A DNA stretch of 64,000 nt from assembly GCA_933228675.1 (NCBI GenBank), contig OW121741.1:120800418-120864417 (forward strand), given 5' to 3'. This document shows positions 1 through 13,110 of the stretch, one piece after another; within the stretch, counting starts at the first letter, position 1; every line of letters starts with the position of its first letter. The notes below the pieces were generated by a model. That model had not been told where the DNA came from. It did no database searches and worked only from the letters and a program-made list of their open reading frames with translations. The stretch comes from Stomorhina lunata (taxonomy: Eukaryota; Arthropoda; Insecta; Diptera; Rhiniidae). Made by a program: the position numbers and the translations under genes.

Positions 1-180
1 TATCTATAAGTTTTTTTTTATATAAAATAGCGATTTTTTGTTTAGAAGATATGAATATTTAGAATTTTTTTGTTAAAAATATTTTTTACTTTTTTTTTCA
101 GAAATTTACAAAAAATGGCAAAAATTTTATTCATGTAAAAGTTGTAAAAAGATAAATTGCAAAAACTCATTGGTAATTGT

Positions 181-1620
181 CAAAATTTTCCGTTAAGAAA
201 AAATTTCTATAGAAAATTTTTCGTTAAGAAAAAATTTCTATAGAAATTTTTTCCGTTAAGAAAAAATTTCTATAGAAATTTTTTCCGTTAAGAAAAAAAT
301 TCTAAAGAAAATTTTTTGTTAAGAAAAAATTTCTATAGAAAATTTTTCGTTGAGAAAAAATTTCTATAGAAAATTTTTCGTTAAGAAAAAATTTCTATAG
401 AAAATTTTTCGTTAAGAAAAAATTTCTATAGAAAATTTTTCGTTAAGAAAAAATTTCTATAGAAAATTTTTCGATAAGAAAAAATTTCTATAGAAAATTT
501 TTCGTTAAGAAAAAATTTCTATAGAAAATTTTTCGTTAAGAAAAAATTTCTATAGAAAATTTTTCGTTAAGAAAAAATTTCTATAGAAAATTTTTCGTTA
601 AGAAAAAATTTCTATAGAAAATTTTTCGTTAAGAAAAAATTTCTATAGAAAATTTTTCGTTAAGAAAAAATTTCTATAGAAAATTTTTCGTTAAGAAAAA
701 ATTTCTATAGAAAATTTTTCGTTGAGAAAAAATTTCTATAGAAAATTTTTCGTTGAGAAAAAATTTCTATAGAAAATTTTTCGTTAAGAAAAAATTTCTA
801 TAGAAAATTTTTCGTTAAGAAAAAATTTCTATAGAAAATTTTTCGTTAAGAAAAAATTTCTATAGAAAATTTTTCGTTAAGAAAAAATTTCTATAGAAAA
901 TTTTTCGATAAGAAAAAATTTCTATAGAAAATTTTTCGTTAAGAAAAAATTTCTATAGAAAATTTTTCGTTAAGAAAAAATTTCTATAGAAAATTTTTCG
1001 TTAAGAAAAAATTTCTATAGAAAATTTTTCGTTAAGAAAAAATTTCTATAGAAAATTTTTCGTTAAGAAAAAATTTCTATAGAAAATTTTTCGTTGAGAA
1101 AAAATTTCTATAGAAAATTTTTCGTTGAGAAAAAATTTCTATAGAAAATTTTTCGTTAAGAAAAAATTTCTATAGAAAATTTTTCGTTAAGAAAAAATTT
1201 CTATAGAAAATTTTTCGTTGAGAAAAAATTTCTATAGAAAATTTTTCGTTGAGAAAAAATTTCTATAGAAAATTTTTCGTTGAGAAAAAATTTCTATAGA
1301 AAATTTTTCGTTAAGAAAAAATTTCTACAGAAAATTTTTCGTTAAGAAAAAATTTCTATAGAAAATTTTTCGTTAAGAAAAAATTTCTATAGAAAATTTT
1401 TCGTTAAGAAAAAATTTCTATAGAAAATTTTTCGTTAAGAAAAAATTTCTATAGAAAATTTTTTGTTAAGAAAAAATTTCTATAGAAAATTTTTCTTAAC
1501 GAAAAATTTTCTATAGAAAATTTTTCGTTAAGAAAAATTTTCTATAGAAAATTTTTCGTTAAGAAAAATTTTCTATAGAAATTTTTTCTTAACGAAAAAT
1601 TTCTATAGACAAATCTTATC
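181..1620. repeat. 31-bp tandem array, about 46 copies
   Basis: Head-to-tail copies of a 31-bp unit made of CGTTAAGAAAAAA, TTTCTATAGAAAA and TTTTT. Most copies are identical; GTTGAG and GATAAG variants recur in small clusters (for example near 350, 723, 1093 and 1220-1280), showing recent block amplification. The unit's core is itself palindromic around CTATAG. From about 1490 the orientation becomes mixed (TTCTTAACGAAAA). No coding capacity. Confidence 0.95.
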
Positions 1621-2510
1621 AAAAATTTTTCTATAGAAAATTTTTTTAATCAAAAAGTTTTCTATAAAAAATTTTTTTATCAAAAATTTTTTTACGAAAA
1701 TTTTTTTTTATAGAAAATTTTTTTAAAATTTTAATAAATAAATGTAACAGATTAGGGATCAAATGCGAATACTCTTCTTTTTGAAAAATTTTTTTATAGA
1801 AAATTTTTTTATTAAAAATTTTCCTATAGAAAATTTTTTTATCAAAAATTTTTCTATATAATTTTTTTTTATCAAAAATTTTTTATAGACATTTTTTTAT
1901 GAAAAATTTTTCTATAGAAAGTTTTTTTATGAAAAATTTTTCTATAGAAAATTTTTTTATTAAAAATTTTTCTATAAAAAATTTTTTTATCGAAAATTGT
2001 TCTATAGAAAATTTATTTAAGAAAAATTTTCTATGTATTTGAAAATAAAATGTATAGAAAATTTTTCAAAAAAAAATAGAAAACTTTTTTATCAAATATT
2101 TTTCTATATTTATTTTTTTTCAAAAATTTTTATATCGAAAATCGTTCTATAAATAAATTTTCTGTAGAAAAATTTGTGATAAAAAAATTTTTTAAAGAAA
2201 AATTTTGGATAAAAAAAATTTTTAAAGAAAAATTTTGAATAAAAAAAAATTTCTATAGAAAAATTTTTAATAAAAAAAATTTCTATAGAAAAATTTTTAA
2301 TAAAAAAAAATTTTGATAAAAAAATTTTCTATAAAAAATTTAAGATAATTTCTCTATCTTAAATTTTTTTATATATATATACATCGATAGAAAATTTTTT
2401 TATCAAAAATTTTTTATAATTTTTTTATAGAAAATTTTGTTGTCAAAAATTTTTCTGTCAAAATTTAATCGAAAATTTTTGTTAAGAAATTTTTTTTTTG
2501 AGAAAATTTT
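1621..2510. repeat. Decayed continuation of the 31-bp array
   Basis: Degenerate CTATAGAAAATTTTTTTATCAAAAA-type copies, with the period drifting around 30. At 1735-1790 it is interrupted by a sequence resembling ones at 12445-12510 and 13400-13450 (GGGATCAAATGCGAATAC). Confidence 0.8.
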
Positions 2511-2796
2511 TGATTTACGTGACCTTACTTTTCATACGTAGTGCAAAAAAATTTCTATATATACCAATAATCTGAAAAAAAATTTAATAAACGAAAATGT
2601 TATTCAACTTTTAAACCCTTTTGTTATTTTGCAACATTTTTTAGTGTTTTACCGTTAAATTTTCAAGGTTAACATTTTTATTAAGTTTAGCTACAATAGT
2701 CCATTTTTGTCAAAAAATTTTAAAATTTCATTAACAAATTAATTAAAAAATTGTGAAAAATTTCAATATCACTAGTAAAAAGATACAATTTTAACT

Positions 2797-3035
2797 AGCC
2801 TAGTCTAGCATCAAGCATTTGCAAATTCGTGTAACAAAGAAAAAATTCTATTAAAATAGCCAAGTTCACAATCTGTTGCAAATAGTCTACCATCGTAGCA
2901 TTTCGAATCTGTGTAGCAAATGAAAAAAGTTCTATAGAAATAATATGGAAAATTTTTCATTTTTCATTTCACTGATTAGCAAATTATACTATACTAGACT
3001 ATTTGCAACGGAATGTAAGTGAACTGGCCTAATAT
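2797..3035. repeat. Palindromic interspersed element, family P, copy 1
   Basis: A left arm with AGTTCACAATCTGTTGCAAA and TCGTAGCATTT is mirrored by a right arm with CTAGACTATTTGCAACGG and TGAACTGG. CTATAG lies at the centre. A partial arm precedes it at 2797-2840. Related copies occur at 6.67, 14.2-14.5, 18.1 and 27.1-27.5 kb. Confidence 0.75.
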
Positions 3036-4430
3036 TTAATTCAAAATTTTTTAAAGTCCAGCGGAACTAGTACAAAGTAAAAATTTTTGAAAACACAAAA
3101 ACAACGAAAGATACTAACAAAGTTTAAAGCAAAATAACTCTTTTTTAAACTTTCAATTGAAACCAAGAACAAAACCTCGTACTCAAAAGATAATTTTAAT
3201 TTAAAGAAATATTTAAATTTTTGGTTTTTTTCAAAGCATTTTTTTCTAAAAAAATGAAATTACATTATTTTTTTGAGTAAATATTATGTATAAGTATTAA
3301 GAATATTTAAAAATCATTTCTTTTTTTTCTTTCTTTCTTTATAAATTTTTCAATAATTGGCCATTTGTTGTAATTTTTTTTTTAATTTTTTCTTTTTAGC
3401 AAAAAATTGTTTGTTTAACCAGTTATACACACACACATATATAAGAAGTTATAGAGATATTATTTAGGCAACATATACAGATTTATTTGTTTCATTGTGT
3501 TTGTAATTCATAATTTATAATTATTAAATATTTTATTTAATTTTATATAAAACAAATAAACAAAAATGATTTTGTTCTTTATTTTTTGTTCATACACACA
3601 CTCAATAAAGTTTAGCTTAATTTTAAGTTTAATTTTTTCTTTCTTTCTTTCAAATATTGAGATTAATTTTATTAAAATTTTGTTATTCTTTAGGTTTTTT
3701 TCGATAATAGTGTGTTTGTGTATGTGTTAAATGTTTATAATTTTATTATAAAACTTTATTTATTTTGTGTTCTTTAAATTTCGTTTAATATGTCTTAAAG
3801 AGATTTTCCTCATGATTTCTTTGTATTTCGTATTGAGTTGTTGAATTTTTTCTTTTCGCTTTTATTTATTTATTTATATCTTAATGTTTTAAATAGTGAG
3901 TGTAATTTCTTGTTTTGGTTTAAGTGATTCTTTAAGAATTTTTCTTCTAGCTTTAAGTTTTTTGCTTCTGGGGGAAGAGCTTTTTATATCGAAGACTTTT
4001 GAAAGATTTTAAAACAAAATATTGATATATCGCTATAATTCGAGTAACGATAAATCAAACAGAAAAGAAATGAGAAAACCAAATATATAAAACAAATAGC
4101 ACAATTGATTCACATTGAGCTAACAGAACCAAATATAATGAAACCATAACCGACCCGCACAATTGATGCATCACGTTCTGAAAGGGTTATAAAATTCTTG
4201 CAGAATTTGTATAACGTCCAAATATTGCAAAATATTTTAACTCGAAATAATACAATGCCGCGAAATTTTATAAGAAAAGTTAAAAATAACAATTTATAAA
4301 AAAATTTCACTTTGTGAAATTTTTTTAATTTTTTATTTTTAAACGAAACATTTTTTGGTTTTATCAAAAAACTATTTATTAAAATAATAGATAATTGTAA
4401 TAAATTGGGATTCTTAGTGCAATACACTAC
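3036..4430. other. Non-repetitive AT-rich intergenic sequence
   Basis: Contains homopolymer runs, a short CA run near 3428 and TTTC runs near 3320-3340 and 3640. The reading frame at 4110-4427 (minus) has no recognisable domain and biased Lys/Phe/Leu composition. Nothing supports a gene. Confidence 0.5.
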
Positions 4431-6255
4431 AGTAAAACTTTTTGAAAAAAAAAAATAATTTCAGTAAAATTTTTATAAAAAAAAAATAATTTTTTTTTAT
4501 AAAAATTTAACTGAAATTTTGCAAAAGTTACAATTTTGCAAAATCTTACAAAAAATTATAAAAGTTCCAAATATTAGGAAATTGTATAAAATATGTTAAA
4601 ACTTTTATAAAATAGTAAACTTTAATAAGAAACTTTTTCAATTTTTTTTTTCTCAAAATATAAGACATTTTTGAAAATTTGTCTTTTTTTAAATTTCTTT
4701 ACAAAAAAAAAAAATTGCAAAATTTCTAAAAAAAATGTAAGTTTTGAAAATTTTCCTATAAAATTAAGATATTTTGAAAAAATTAAGAAAACTTAAAAAA
4801 TTTTCCTCTTTAAAGATATTTCCTATAAAAATAAGAAATTTTTTAAAAATTTCTTTAAACTAATTTTTTTTTTGCTCAATTTTCCTATAAAATTAAGAAA
4901 ATTTTCAAAAATTTCTGAAAAATTTCTTTTAAAAAATTACCCCCTAATTTATAAACGAATTATATAAATATCAAAGTCATATAGTAGGAATTTTGTATGG
5001 AAATTTTGAATTATAAGCTTGTCATAGCTATATTTTCGTTTATGAATTAGGGGGTTATTATATAAAATTTATAATTTTCAAAATTTTATTTTCATAGATA
5101 TTAAAAAAAAATATTTTTTAATAGAAAATTTTCTTAATTTTTTAGGAAAATTAAAAAAAAATGTAAAGGAATTTTTAAAACAATTTCTTATTTTTATAGG
5201 AAATTTTTTAAAATTTTCTTAATTTAATAGAATAATTTAAAAAAAATGTATATTGGAAAATTTTCAAAAACTTATAATTTTTTTTTTGGAAAATTTTTTA
5301 AAAATTTCAAATTTTTTTAAAAACTAATTTTTTATAGCAATTTTTTTTAATATGAAGTTTTTAAAAATTTAAAAAAAAATTGTTCAAAAGAATTTTTTTC
5401 ATAGTAGAAAATTTTTTAAAACTTTATTTTTTTTAATTGAAAATTTTCAAAAAGTTCTTATTTTTTAAAGGGAAACTTTTAAAAATTTCTTATAATTTCA
5501 AAATATTAAATTATATTTCCTCTAAAAATAAGAAATTTTAGATTTTTTTTTTAATTTTTCTATAAAGTCAAAAATTTAAAAAATTTCTTTTTAAAAAAAA
5601 AAAAAATTCAAAAATTTTCTACTACAAAATTTTTTTAATTGAAAATTTCTATAATTTTTTTTTTTAATAAGAATTTTTAAAAAATTTCTTTTAAAAAAAA
5701 TTAAAAAAAAATGTTATTTTTGAAAAATTTTCTGTAAAATTAATAAAATTTTGAAAAAAAAATTAAGAAAATTTTAAAAAATTTCCTATAAAAAATAAGA
5801 ATTTTTAAAAAAATTTCTATTAAAAATTAAGAGATTTTTAAAAATTTTCCACCAAAAAATAAGAAATTTTTTAAAAATTTACTCAAATATAATCAATATT
5901 TGACAAATTTCCTTTTGACAATTTTTCTTTTTTGAAATTTTTTGTTTTTGAAAAATTTTTCATAAAATTAAAAAATTTTTGAAAATTTGTAATTTAAAAA
6001 TTTAATTTAATTTTCAAAATTTTATAGGAATATTTTCAAAAAAAAAAAAAATTGCTATCAAAAAATAAGAAATTTTGAAGTTTTTTAAAAAAATAAGAAA
6101 TTTTTGATAAATATTCCATCAAAAAATAAGAAATTTTTTAAAAAAGAGATTTTAAAAAATTTCCTATGAAAAAATAAGAAATTTTTTAAAAATTTTCATT
6201 TAAAAAAAAGAGAAAATCTTGAAAAATTTCCTATATAAAACTAAAAAGTTTTTTT
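4431..6255. repeat. Degenerate AAAATTTT-type repeat tract
   Basis: About 1.8 kb of almost pure A/T with loosely repeated motifs such as GAAAATTTTCCTATAAAATTAAGAAA in both orientations. It resembles a heavily mutated form of the arrays at 32.7-44.3 kb. A small transposon-like element sits at 4940-5054. Confidence 0.7.
4940..5054. mobile_element. 115-bp MITE with TTA target duplication
   Basis: Terminal inverted repeats begin CCCCCTAATTTATAAACGAA (left) and CCCCCTAATTCATAAACGAA (right, reverse complement), 19 of 20 identical. Both ends are flanked by TTA (4937-4939 and 5055-5057). A 3-bp TTA duplication is characteristic of PIF/Harbinger insertions, so a Harbinger-derived MITE is the best guess. 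It has no coding capacity. Confidence 0.75.
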
Positions 6256-7043
6256 ATAAAAAGGCTTAAGAACATCGAGAGAAATTATGGGGGATCCCAA
6301 ATTTGTGTGAACTTTGTTCTACACTAATTAGGATTTTTTGATGGCCCTAGTTATTTTTGTCTATAGTACGAGAAATGAGCTGTTATCCATCAACATTTTG
6401 CATGAAAATGTTTAAGATTAGAATTTGTTCAAAATTGAAAGTACGTGTGTGTGCCTTAGCTTTCTCATATTTGATAATCGCCACCACTAGTTGTTTCCGA
6501 ATTGGAGAAAAAGCGGTATACTCTCTTTTTATGGGACTTTTCAAAACGACCATATGGCAAATCAATGTATGGAAGTGCAACATCTTGAAATGTTCAATAG
6601 AAAAGTTAAAGGAGTTTCAAAATTTTTATATAACTAACGAATAATGCAAAATTGGAAAAATTCAATTCTCCAGTTCACAATCCGTTGCGAATGGTTTAGC
6701 ATCGCAACAAAATTTCACTAGAAAACTTAATGTGGCAAAATTGTGTTGGTTTAAAGTCTTGTTAAAGGATGAAGTGAAAGAGTTTGAAAACTACAACATT
6801 AACCCAAGAAAAGTGGAAAATTTTAATACATATAAAAATAAAAATTTGCAAAATTCTTTTTTTGTTGAATTTTTGATAATCTCTAGAAAATATGTTACAA
6901 AAGTTGCAATATTGCAAATACATTAAAATTTCAAAATTATTTCATGTTTCTGTCAAGTAATTTTCTAACATAATCTGGCAAAATTGTAAGTTTTCTAAAA
7001 AAAAATAATATATTAGGACAGAAATATATTAACAGAATTAAAA
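6256..7043. other. Intergenic sequence with a family P fragment
   Basis: 6667-6720 carries one arm of the palindromic family (CAGTTCACAATCCGTTGCGAA, GCATCGCAACA). The stretch at 6545-6580 (CAAATCAATGTATGGAAGTGC) recurs at 10218-10250, so it is part of an interspersed repeat rather than a gene. The reading frames at 6357-6644 and 6732-6926 have no recognisable domain. Confidence 0.5.
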
Positions 7044-8675
7044 AAAACAAGTAAGAGTGTTATATTCGGCTGTGCCGAATCTTATATACCCACCATCAAG
7101 TTGTGTTAAATTTAGAAACATATCTCATATATCTACAAGGGTGCAGCTAATTCAAAATCTGCACCAAAACTGGAAAAATTGCTAAGCTATTTGGTATTGT
7201 TGGTAAAACCTTTGGACTAAATTAGGGTTCCGTAGCTTTATAGTTCAACATTCAAAAATATTTTAGTGGTTTCCCCAGTAATTACTTTGATCAAAATTCG
7301 GTCTCATAACCAGGTATAGTTTTACATTAATAAGTTGTTAAATACTTTTCGTTGTGATTAATATGTAGTTAGGCTAAACACGTTAATAGTAATACGACAG
7401 GTCCATATATTTTGTTATGAGTTCCTAATGCATTCATCATATATAAAGTCTGGGCTGAACATTGATTGATGCCTATATAATTTCATAGGTGCAATCTTAA
7501 TATAATGAATGTACCTCCAAATCTTTTTGATTGTAGATATAAAAAGGGGATGTTATATATATAAGAATTATAGCCAAATGTTGACCGATTATAACAAAAT
7601 TTTACACACTGGCTGGTATATATAGAGAGCTTATTCTTGCAAAATTTAGTGACCATAGCTATCATAGTTTCTAATTTAATAGCTTTTAACTGGCCTTTGC
7701 TAAAATTTTTGGTTTCCGTGAGTGTTTTTCACATGAAAGCTAAAGTCAAATATGGACTGATTCCTATAAAATTTGATAAATCAAAAATTGCATAAAACTT
7801 CCCTATTTTAAATTTAATCGTCATAGCTATTACAATTGTATTCAATTTATCAGCATTAATGTGTTTCCCGGGAGCTCTAACTAAATTTGAACCGATTTTG
7901 TCCATTTTCAACACAAATCCTTTTCAAGATATCCAAAATACTTTTGTAAAATTGTGTCCCTCTAGCTCTTTTCGTTAAGGCGCTATTGTGCTTTTATCTG
8001 ACGGACAGACGGACATAAACAACCTTTTCTTTATGTATTTTTGTGTTTCCATAAGTTTTTTATATGGGAGCTATGGTCAAATGGTGACCGATTGTGACGA
8101 AATTTTGCACACTGGCTGGCATTGATATAAGACTTTCTTGTGCCAAATTTAGTGGTTATATCTGTTATACTTTTAGATTTATTGGCATTTAAGTGTATTT
8201 TGGGTGAAATTTAGCCTGTTTTCGTAAGTTTTTTGTATGGGAGCTATGGCTAAATGTGAACCGATTTCGATGAAATTTTATATGCTGCCTAGTGCTTATC
8301 TAAAACTTCTAGATACCAAATTTTGTCATCATAACTGTCATTATTTGTCATTTATTAGCAAATAAGCGATTAGCCTAGACGAGGTTATACGGGAGCTATG
8401 GCCAAATGCTAACCGATTTTGCCCAATTTCAATACCAAAATTTTCTCATAGATAAAGAATGTTTTTGCTAAGTTTCAGTTAGCTAGCTCTTTTCGTTTAG
8501 ACGTTATCGTGATTTCAACAGACAGACAGACGGACATAGCTCAATCGTCTTAGAATTTCATAAGGATTCAGAATATATATCGTTTTTGATTTTTGAACCA
8601 ATATTAAGGAAATTACAAACGGAATGACAATCTCAATATACCCCCCATTCTTTTTGATGGTGGGTATAAAAAACT
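7044..8675. repeat. 1.6-kb interspersed repeat with internal ~170-bp repeats (family R)
   Basis: Bounded by ACAAGTAAGAGTG...TATACCCACCATCAA on the left and GATGGTGGGTATAAAAA on the right, a 15-bp inverted repeat (TATACCCACCATCAA). Inside, a unit with GGGAGCTATGG, CAAATG, GACCGAT and ATTTTGCACACTGGCTGG recurs near 7575, 8065, 8235 and 8395. ACAGACAGACGGACATA near 8519 and GACGGACATAAAC near 8005 also recur. I know this pattern as a common dispersed repeat of fly genomes; it has no open frame. Its transposition class cannot be decided from this copy. Confidence 0.75.
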
Positions 8676-10800
8676 ATTAATAAGAAATAATGCAAAAATT
8701 AAAAATTCCACAAATGTTTGTATTTTAAAAAGTTTTACTTAAAAATATAAAAAAAATTATCCAAGCTTAAATTTTCCAAATACCTAAATTCAATTTTTGT
8801 TTTGACTACCTTTTTAAAACTTTCAATTTTAAAAGCACTCCTCCCTTTTCTTCCAGTATCTTACAAATACATGAATAATGTGTGTGATTTATCCGTTTTT
8901 AAAAGCCATGATTTTTGGTAATTTTGTTTCTATGGGATGAGTTTTTATTTTTTTATATCGCATTCTACAATTTTGTATTTTCTCTCATGATTTCTAGAAT
9001 TTTTTTATTTTTTTAAATTTTTTGTTTAATTTAATTGTCCATGTTTCTTCTATTTGTTTTAAAAGCTGCTAAATTGTTATATATAGTTATATAATGGAAA
9101 TCCTATATATTAAATGTGATTTTCTTTTAGGTTTTTGTTTTAATTAATTTTCTTCATTTATTGATTTGGAGGGTCAATTTCTTGTTGTAGGTAGTTGAGA
9201 TGTTAAAAAATTTTACAAAAAGAAATGTAATTTATTCGTTTGTTTTTTTAAGTTTTTTGTTTTTTGGTTTCTGGTGGTAGAGTGTTAGGACAGTGGTAGT
9301 AAAGTAATTGGTGATAAAGAATGACATGGAAATGTGTTTTAGTAAAAGCTGAGTTTTTTTTTTTTTTTTGAAAAAATAGAAAACTTAAAAATTTTTTAAA
9401 GCAAAATAAAATGAGCCACGATTTGTATTTCTTGAAAATTTTGAAATATTTTTTAGAATATTTTAACTTTGTTCAAGTTTTTAAATGCTATTGCAATAGT
9501 GATATTAAGGGTACTCACTTTACACGCTTTTCAGTCTTGCAATAGTGTGAAAGTGCAAAATTTTTACACCTTGTAAGGATAGCACCTTTTTATATAATAC
9601 CATCTTTTCAAAGTAACAGATTCAATGTTTCATTTTAAATTTAATGATTTGTATGTATTGTTTTGAAACCGCTTATGTCAATTCGTTGGCTCATTTCGCA
9701 AGTTTTGTTTAAAGAAATATAAGCAGCTTTTCAAAACCGCTTTTAAAGACCTAGACTTATAAATTATTCATAAATTGTAATAAAAATATGATTCTAAATA
9801 TGTAGTATATACAATAAAATTTATTAATTAATATAAAGGAAGTAGTCGTTAAGTCATTGCAAAATTATAATAAGCTTCAAAAATGTGTTTAAAAATTTTT
9901 CTAAATTTTGAAATATCTTTCAATATTTTCAAGTAAATTCGAGCTAAATTCTTAATTGATAGTGAATTTACTACAAATACTCTATAATATAAAGATATTG
10001 CACTCTAAAGCGGTTCGCCTTCCACACAAAAAAAGTTGTGTTAGTCAACCGATAGGATTAAATAAAATGTTAAAACAATTCTATTTTTTTGTTTTTACCA
10101 CTCCTACAAATATCGCCCTTTTATTATTTAGTTTACCAATATATAAAGTGTTATGATCGGACTAAAGATGGCGACACAGTTAACAAAATAAAAAAACGGT
10201 GGTATTTGTAGACGTGGTAAAAAAATATACCATAAGTCAAATCAATGTATGGAAGTGCTATATATTTTTATTATAGAGGTTTGATTGTACAATTTTGTTA
10301 AGACTTTTTGACTTACTCTCCCAAACGATAGATTTAAAGGTTTGTCGAAGTATTTTCTATATAAATATATAATTTGCTATTCAAAGATATGTAAATAAAA
10401 TTGATTTTCTGTTTCAAAATCATCATTTGGATATAGACTGTGTATTCAAAATGATACAATATTCAAATGATGAAATATTTCAAATATTTAAACATTTTAA
10501 AAATTAACAGATTTATTAAACAAATTTAAATTTTTTTGTGAAATGTCGCATTGGTGGAAAATTTCAATACAATTAGGAAAAATTTTAAAATTGCAAAATA
10601 TTAAAAGACTTGTAATTAAAATCCAATTTATAGCAATAAAATATACAATTCGAGAGAACAAAAAAATATAATCTCGAATATTGTTGCCAGAACACTTTTA
10701 TTATTGTAAATATTGTTTGAAATAAATGTAACCGAACTGGGAATATTTTTCGAAATAGAAATAAATTCTCAATTTTAGATTTACAAACATTTTTTATAGA
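8676..10800. other. AT-rich intergenic sequence, no gene seen
   Basis: Plain AT-rich sequence, with the shared CAAATCAATGTATGGAAGTGC motif at 10218-10250. The reading frame at 9956-10156 has no recognisable domain. CGGTGGTATTTGTAGACGTGG near 10195 may be transposon debris, but no ends were found. Confidence 0.45.
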
Positions 10801-12640
10801 AAAATTTTTGATAATAAATAATTGTAATAAATTTTGATCTTAGTGGAATACAGTACCATAAAACTTTTTAATTAAATTTTTGATGTCCCAAAATTTTTGA
10901 AAAACCCTTTTTAATTTTCTTTTTTCTTTGGAAAATTTTTCGATAAAATATTTCTCGGTGAAAATTTTTTTGTCAAAATTTTTCTATAGAATTTTTTTTT
11001 ATCAAAAATATTTCTATTGATAATTTTTTCATAAAAAATTTTTTATAAACTTTTAGACAAAAACTTTTAGATTTTCTGCGAAAATTTAAGATACAAATGT
11101 TTTTCTATCGAAAAATTTTCTCAAAAAAAAAATTTTCTATAGAAAGATTTTAGATAAAAATTTCTTCTAAAGAAAACTTTTCGATAAAAATATTTTTCTA
11201 TAGCAAAATGTCTATAGAAATATTTTTCTGTAGAAAGTTTCTAAAAAATAATTGAAATAAATTGGGATCTTAGTGCAATACAGTACCATAAAACTTTTTA
11301 ATTAAATTTTTGATGTCCCAAAATTTTTGAAAAACCCTTTTTAATTTTTTTTTCTTTGGAAAATTTTTCGATAAAATATTTCTCTGTGAAATTTTTTTAT
11401 AGAAAATTTTTTTTTATAAAAAAATTTTTCTATAGTAAATTTTTTTTATCAAAAATTTTTCTATTGATAATTTTTTTATAAAAAAATTTTAGAAACTTTT
11501 AGATAAAAATACTTTTCTGCGAAAATTTAAGATACAAATATTTTTCTATCGAAAAATGTTCTCAAAAAAAAATTTTTTATAGAAAGATTTTAGATAAAAA
11601 TTACTTTTAAAGAAAAATTTTCGATAAAAATATTTTTCTATAGCAAAATTTTCGATAGAAATATTTTTCTGTAGAAAGATTCTAAAAAATATTTGATAAA
11701 AAAAAATTCTATAGAAAAATTTTTGAAAAAAAATTTAGTATAGAAAAATTTTTGATAAAAAAATTTTTTATAGAAAATTTTTGACAAAAAAAATTTCTAT
11801 AAAAAAATTATCTATAAAAAATTTTCGATAAAAAAATATATATAGAAAACTTTTGATAAAAAAAATTACTATCGAAAAATTTTCGATAAAACATTTTCTA
11901 TAGAAAAAATTTTGGAAAAAAATTTTGTATAGAAAAATTTTTGGTAAAAAAATGTTTCTATAGAAAAATTTTTAGTAAAAAAATTTTTGTAGAAAAATTG
12001 TTGATGAAAAAATTTTCTAAAGAATAATTTTTGATAAAAAAAAAATTTTATATAAAAAATTTTTGATTAAAAAATTGTTTAAAGAAAAATTTTTGATAAA
12101 AAATTTTTTAAAGAAAAATTTTTGATAACAAATTTTTTTAAAGAAAAAGTTTTTGTAAAAAATTTTTTTAAAGAAAAAGTTTTTGTAAAAAATTTTTTTA
12201 AAGAAAAAGTTTTTGTAAAAAATTTTCTAAAGAATAATTTTTGATAAAAAAATGTTATATAAAAAATTTTTGATTAAAAAATTCTTCAAAGAAAAACAAA
12301 TTTTCTAAAGAATAATTTTTGATAAAAAAAATTTATATAAAAAAAATTTTCTATTTTGTAATTTTTGGTTAAAAAAAATTTTCTGTAGAAAAATTTTGAA
12401 TAAAAAGACTTCCTAAAGAAAAATTGTTGATAAAAAATTTTCAAAAAGTAATAGTATTTGCATTTGATCTCAAATCTGCTACTCTTTCTTTTTGAATAAT
12501 ATTTACATACCGACAATTTTGTTATTTTTTTGAAAAAATTTTTAAAAAAATTTTCTAAACAATAATTTTTGATAAAAAAATTTTCTATAGAAAAATTTTT
12601 GATAAAAATATTTTAAAAATATTGAGTAGAAATTTTTTTC
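10801..12640. repeat. Degenerate CTATAG/GATAAAAA tandem array
   Basis: Divergent copies of a roughly 30-31 bp unit (TTTTTGATAAAAAAATTTTC plus TATAGAAAAA). The first part is also duplicated at larger scale: the block with ATACAGTACCATAAAACTTTTT at about 10817-11240 recurs at about 11247-11690, a shift of 429 bp. The minus-strand frame at 12286-12516 only reads through the repeat. Confidence 0.85.
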
Positions 12641-12649
12641 TTTTTTATA

Positions 12650-12735
12650 TATCAGAACCGCACATTGAAAAAATACCTATTTTAGCTAAAAATATAAGAA
12701 ACGGCAACTCTGCCGAAGATTTGTTTTGTTCTGTT
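12650..12735. repeat. Conserved array tail, copy 1
   Basis: CATCAGAACC-type sequence (here ATCAGAACCGCACATTG) followed by TATTTTAGCTAAAAATATAAGAAACGGCAACTCTGCCGAAGATTTG. A related sequence lies at 17957-18035. Each directly follows a GATAAAAA-type array. Confidence 0.7.
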
Positions 12736-12739
12736 CGTT

Positions 12740-13110
12740 TGTTTATGTGTTGTTAAAACCAACTGAAACAATCACAGGCGATCGTTGTCTAGAGCTACAG
12801 GCGATCGTTGTCTGAGCATTAAAAAAAAACAGACGGCCGCAACACAACAACAGACATGATAAGCTGATTCTCGACTGCATGTTGCGAAAGTGGTCAAGAC
12901 ATACTTGGAAACGTTGAAATGGAAAGTCTTACCCTACCGTTATATTCTTCAGACGTTGCTCCCTCCAACTACCACTTGTTTCAGGTCTAATGAAGAAGTA
13001 AAAAAATTGGATCGATTCGGGGATCGCTTCAAAAGAAGATTTGTTTGGAGGAAGTAGTGGCCAGCGATGGACAATACTTTGAATCATAAATGTATAACCA
13101 GTATTTTACA
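12740..13110 (+). pseudogene. Dead mariner transposase, C-terminal part (Mellifera-like)
   Basis: Frame-shifted remains of a Tc1/mariner DD34D transposase. KPTETITGDRC is readable near 12752, HVAKVVKTYLETLKWKVLP at about 12878, and near the end WIDSGIASKEDLFWRK and DGQYFES followed by TAA near 13090. The segment that should hold the third catalytic Asp is frame-shifted. A 17-bp tandem duplication (ACAGGCGATCGTTGTCT) sits near 12775-12813. The N-terminal half is missing, no terminal inverted repeats were found, and the copy cannot make an active enzyme. Wording of the motifs matches honeybee-type (mellifera) mariners from memory. Confidence 0.85.

Noticed and set aside
181..1620. CRISPR-like regular 31-bp repetition
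   Set aside because: Units are directly adjacent with no unique spacers, and the host is a eukaryote with introns. It is a minisatellite.
6357..6644. 95-codon frame with balanced composition
   Set aside because: Part of its sequence recurs at 10218-10250, and an opposing frame covers the same bases; no domain or splice context.
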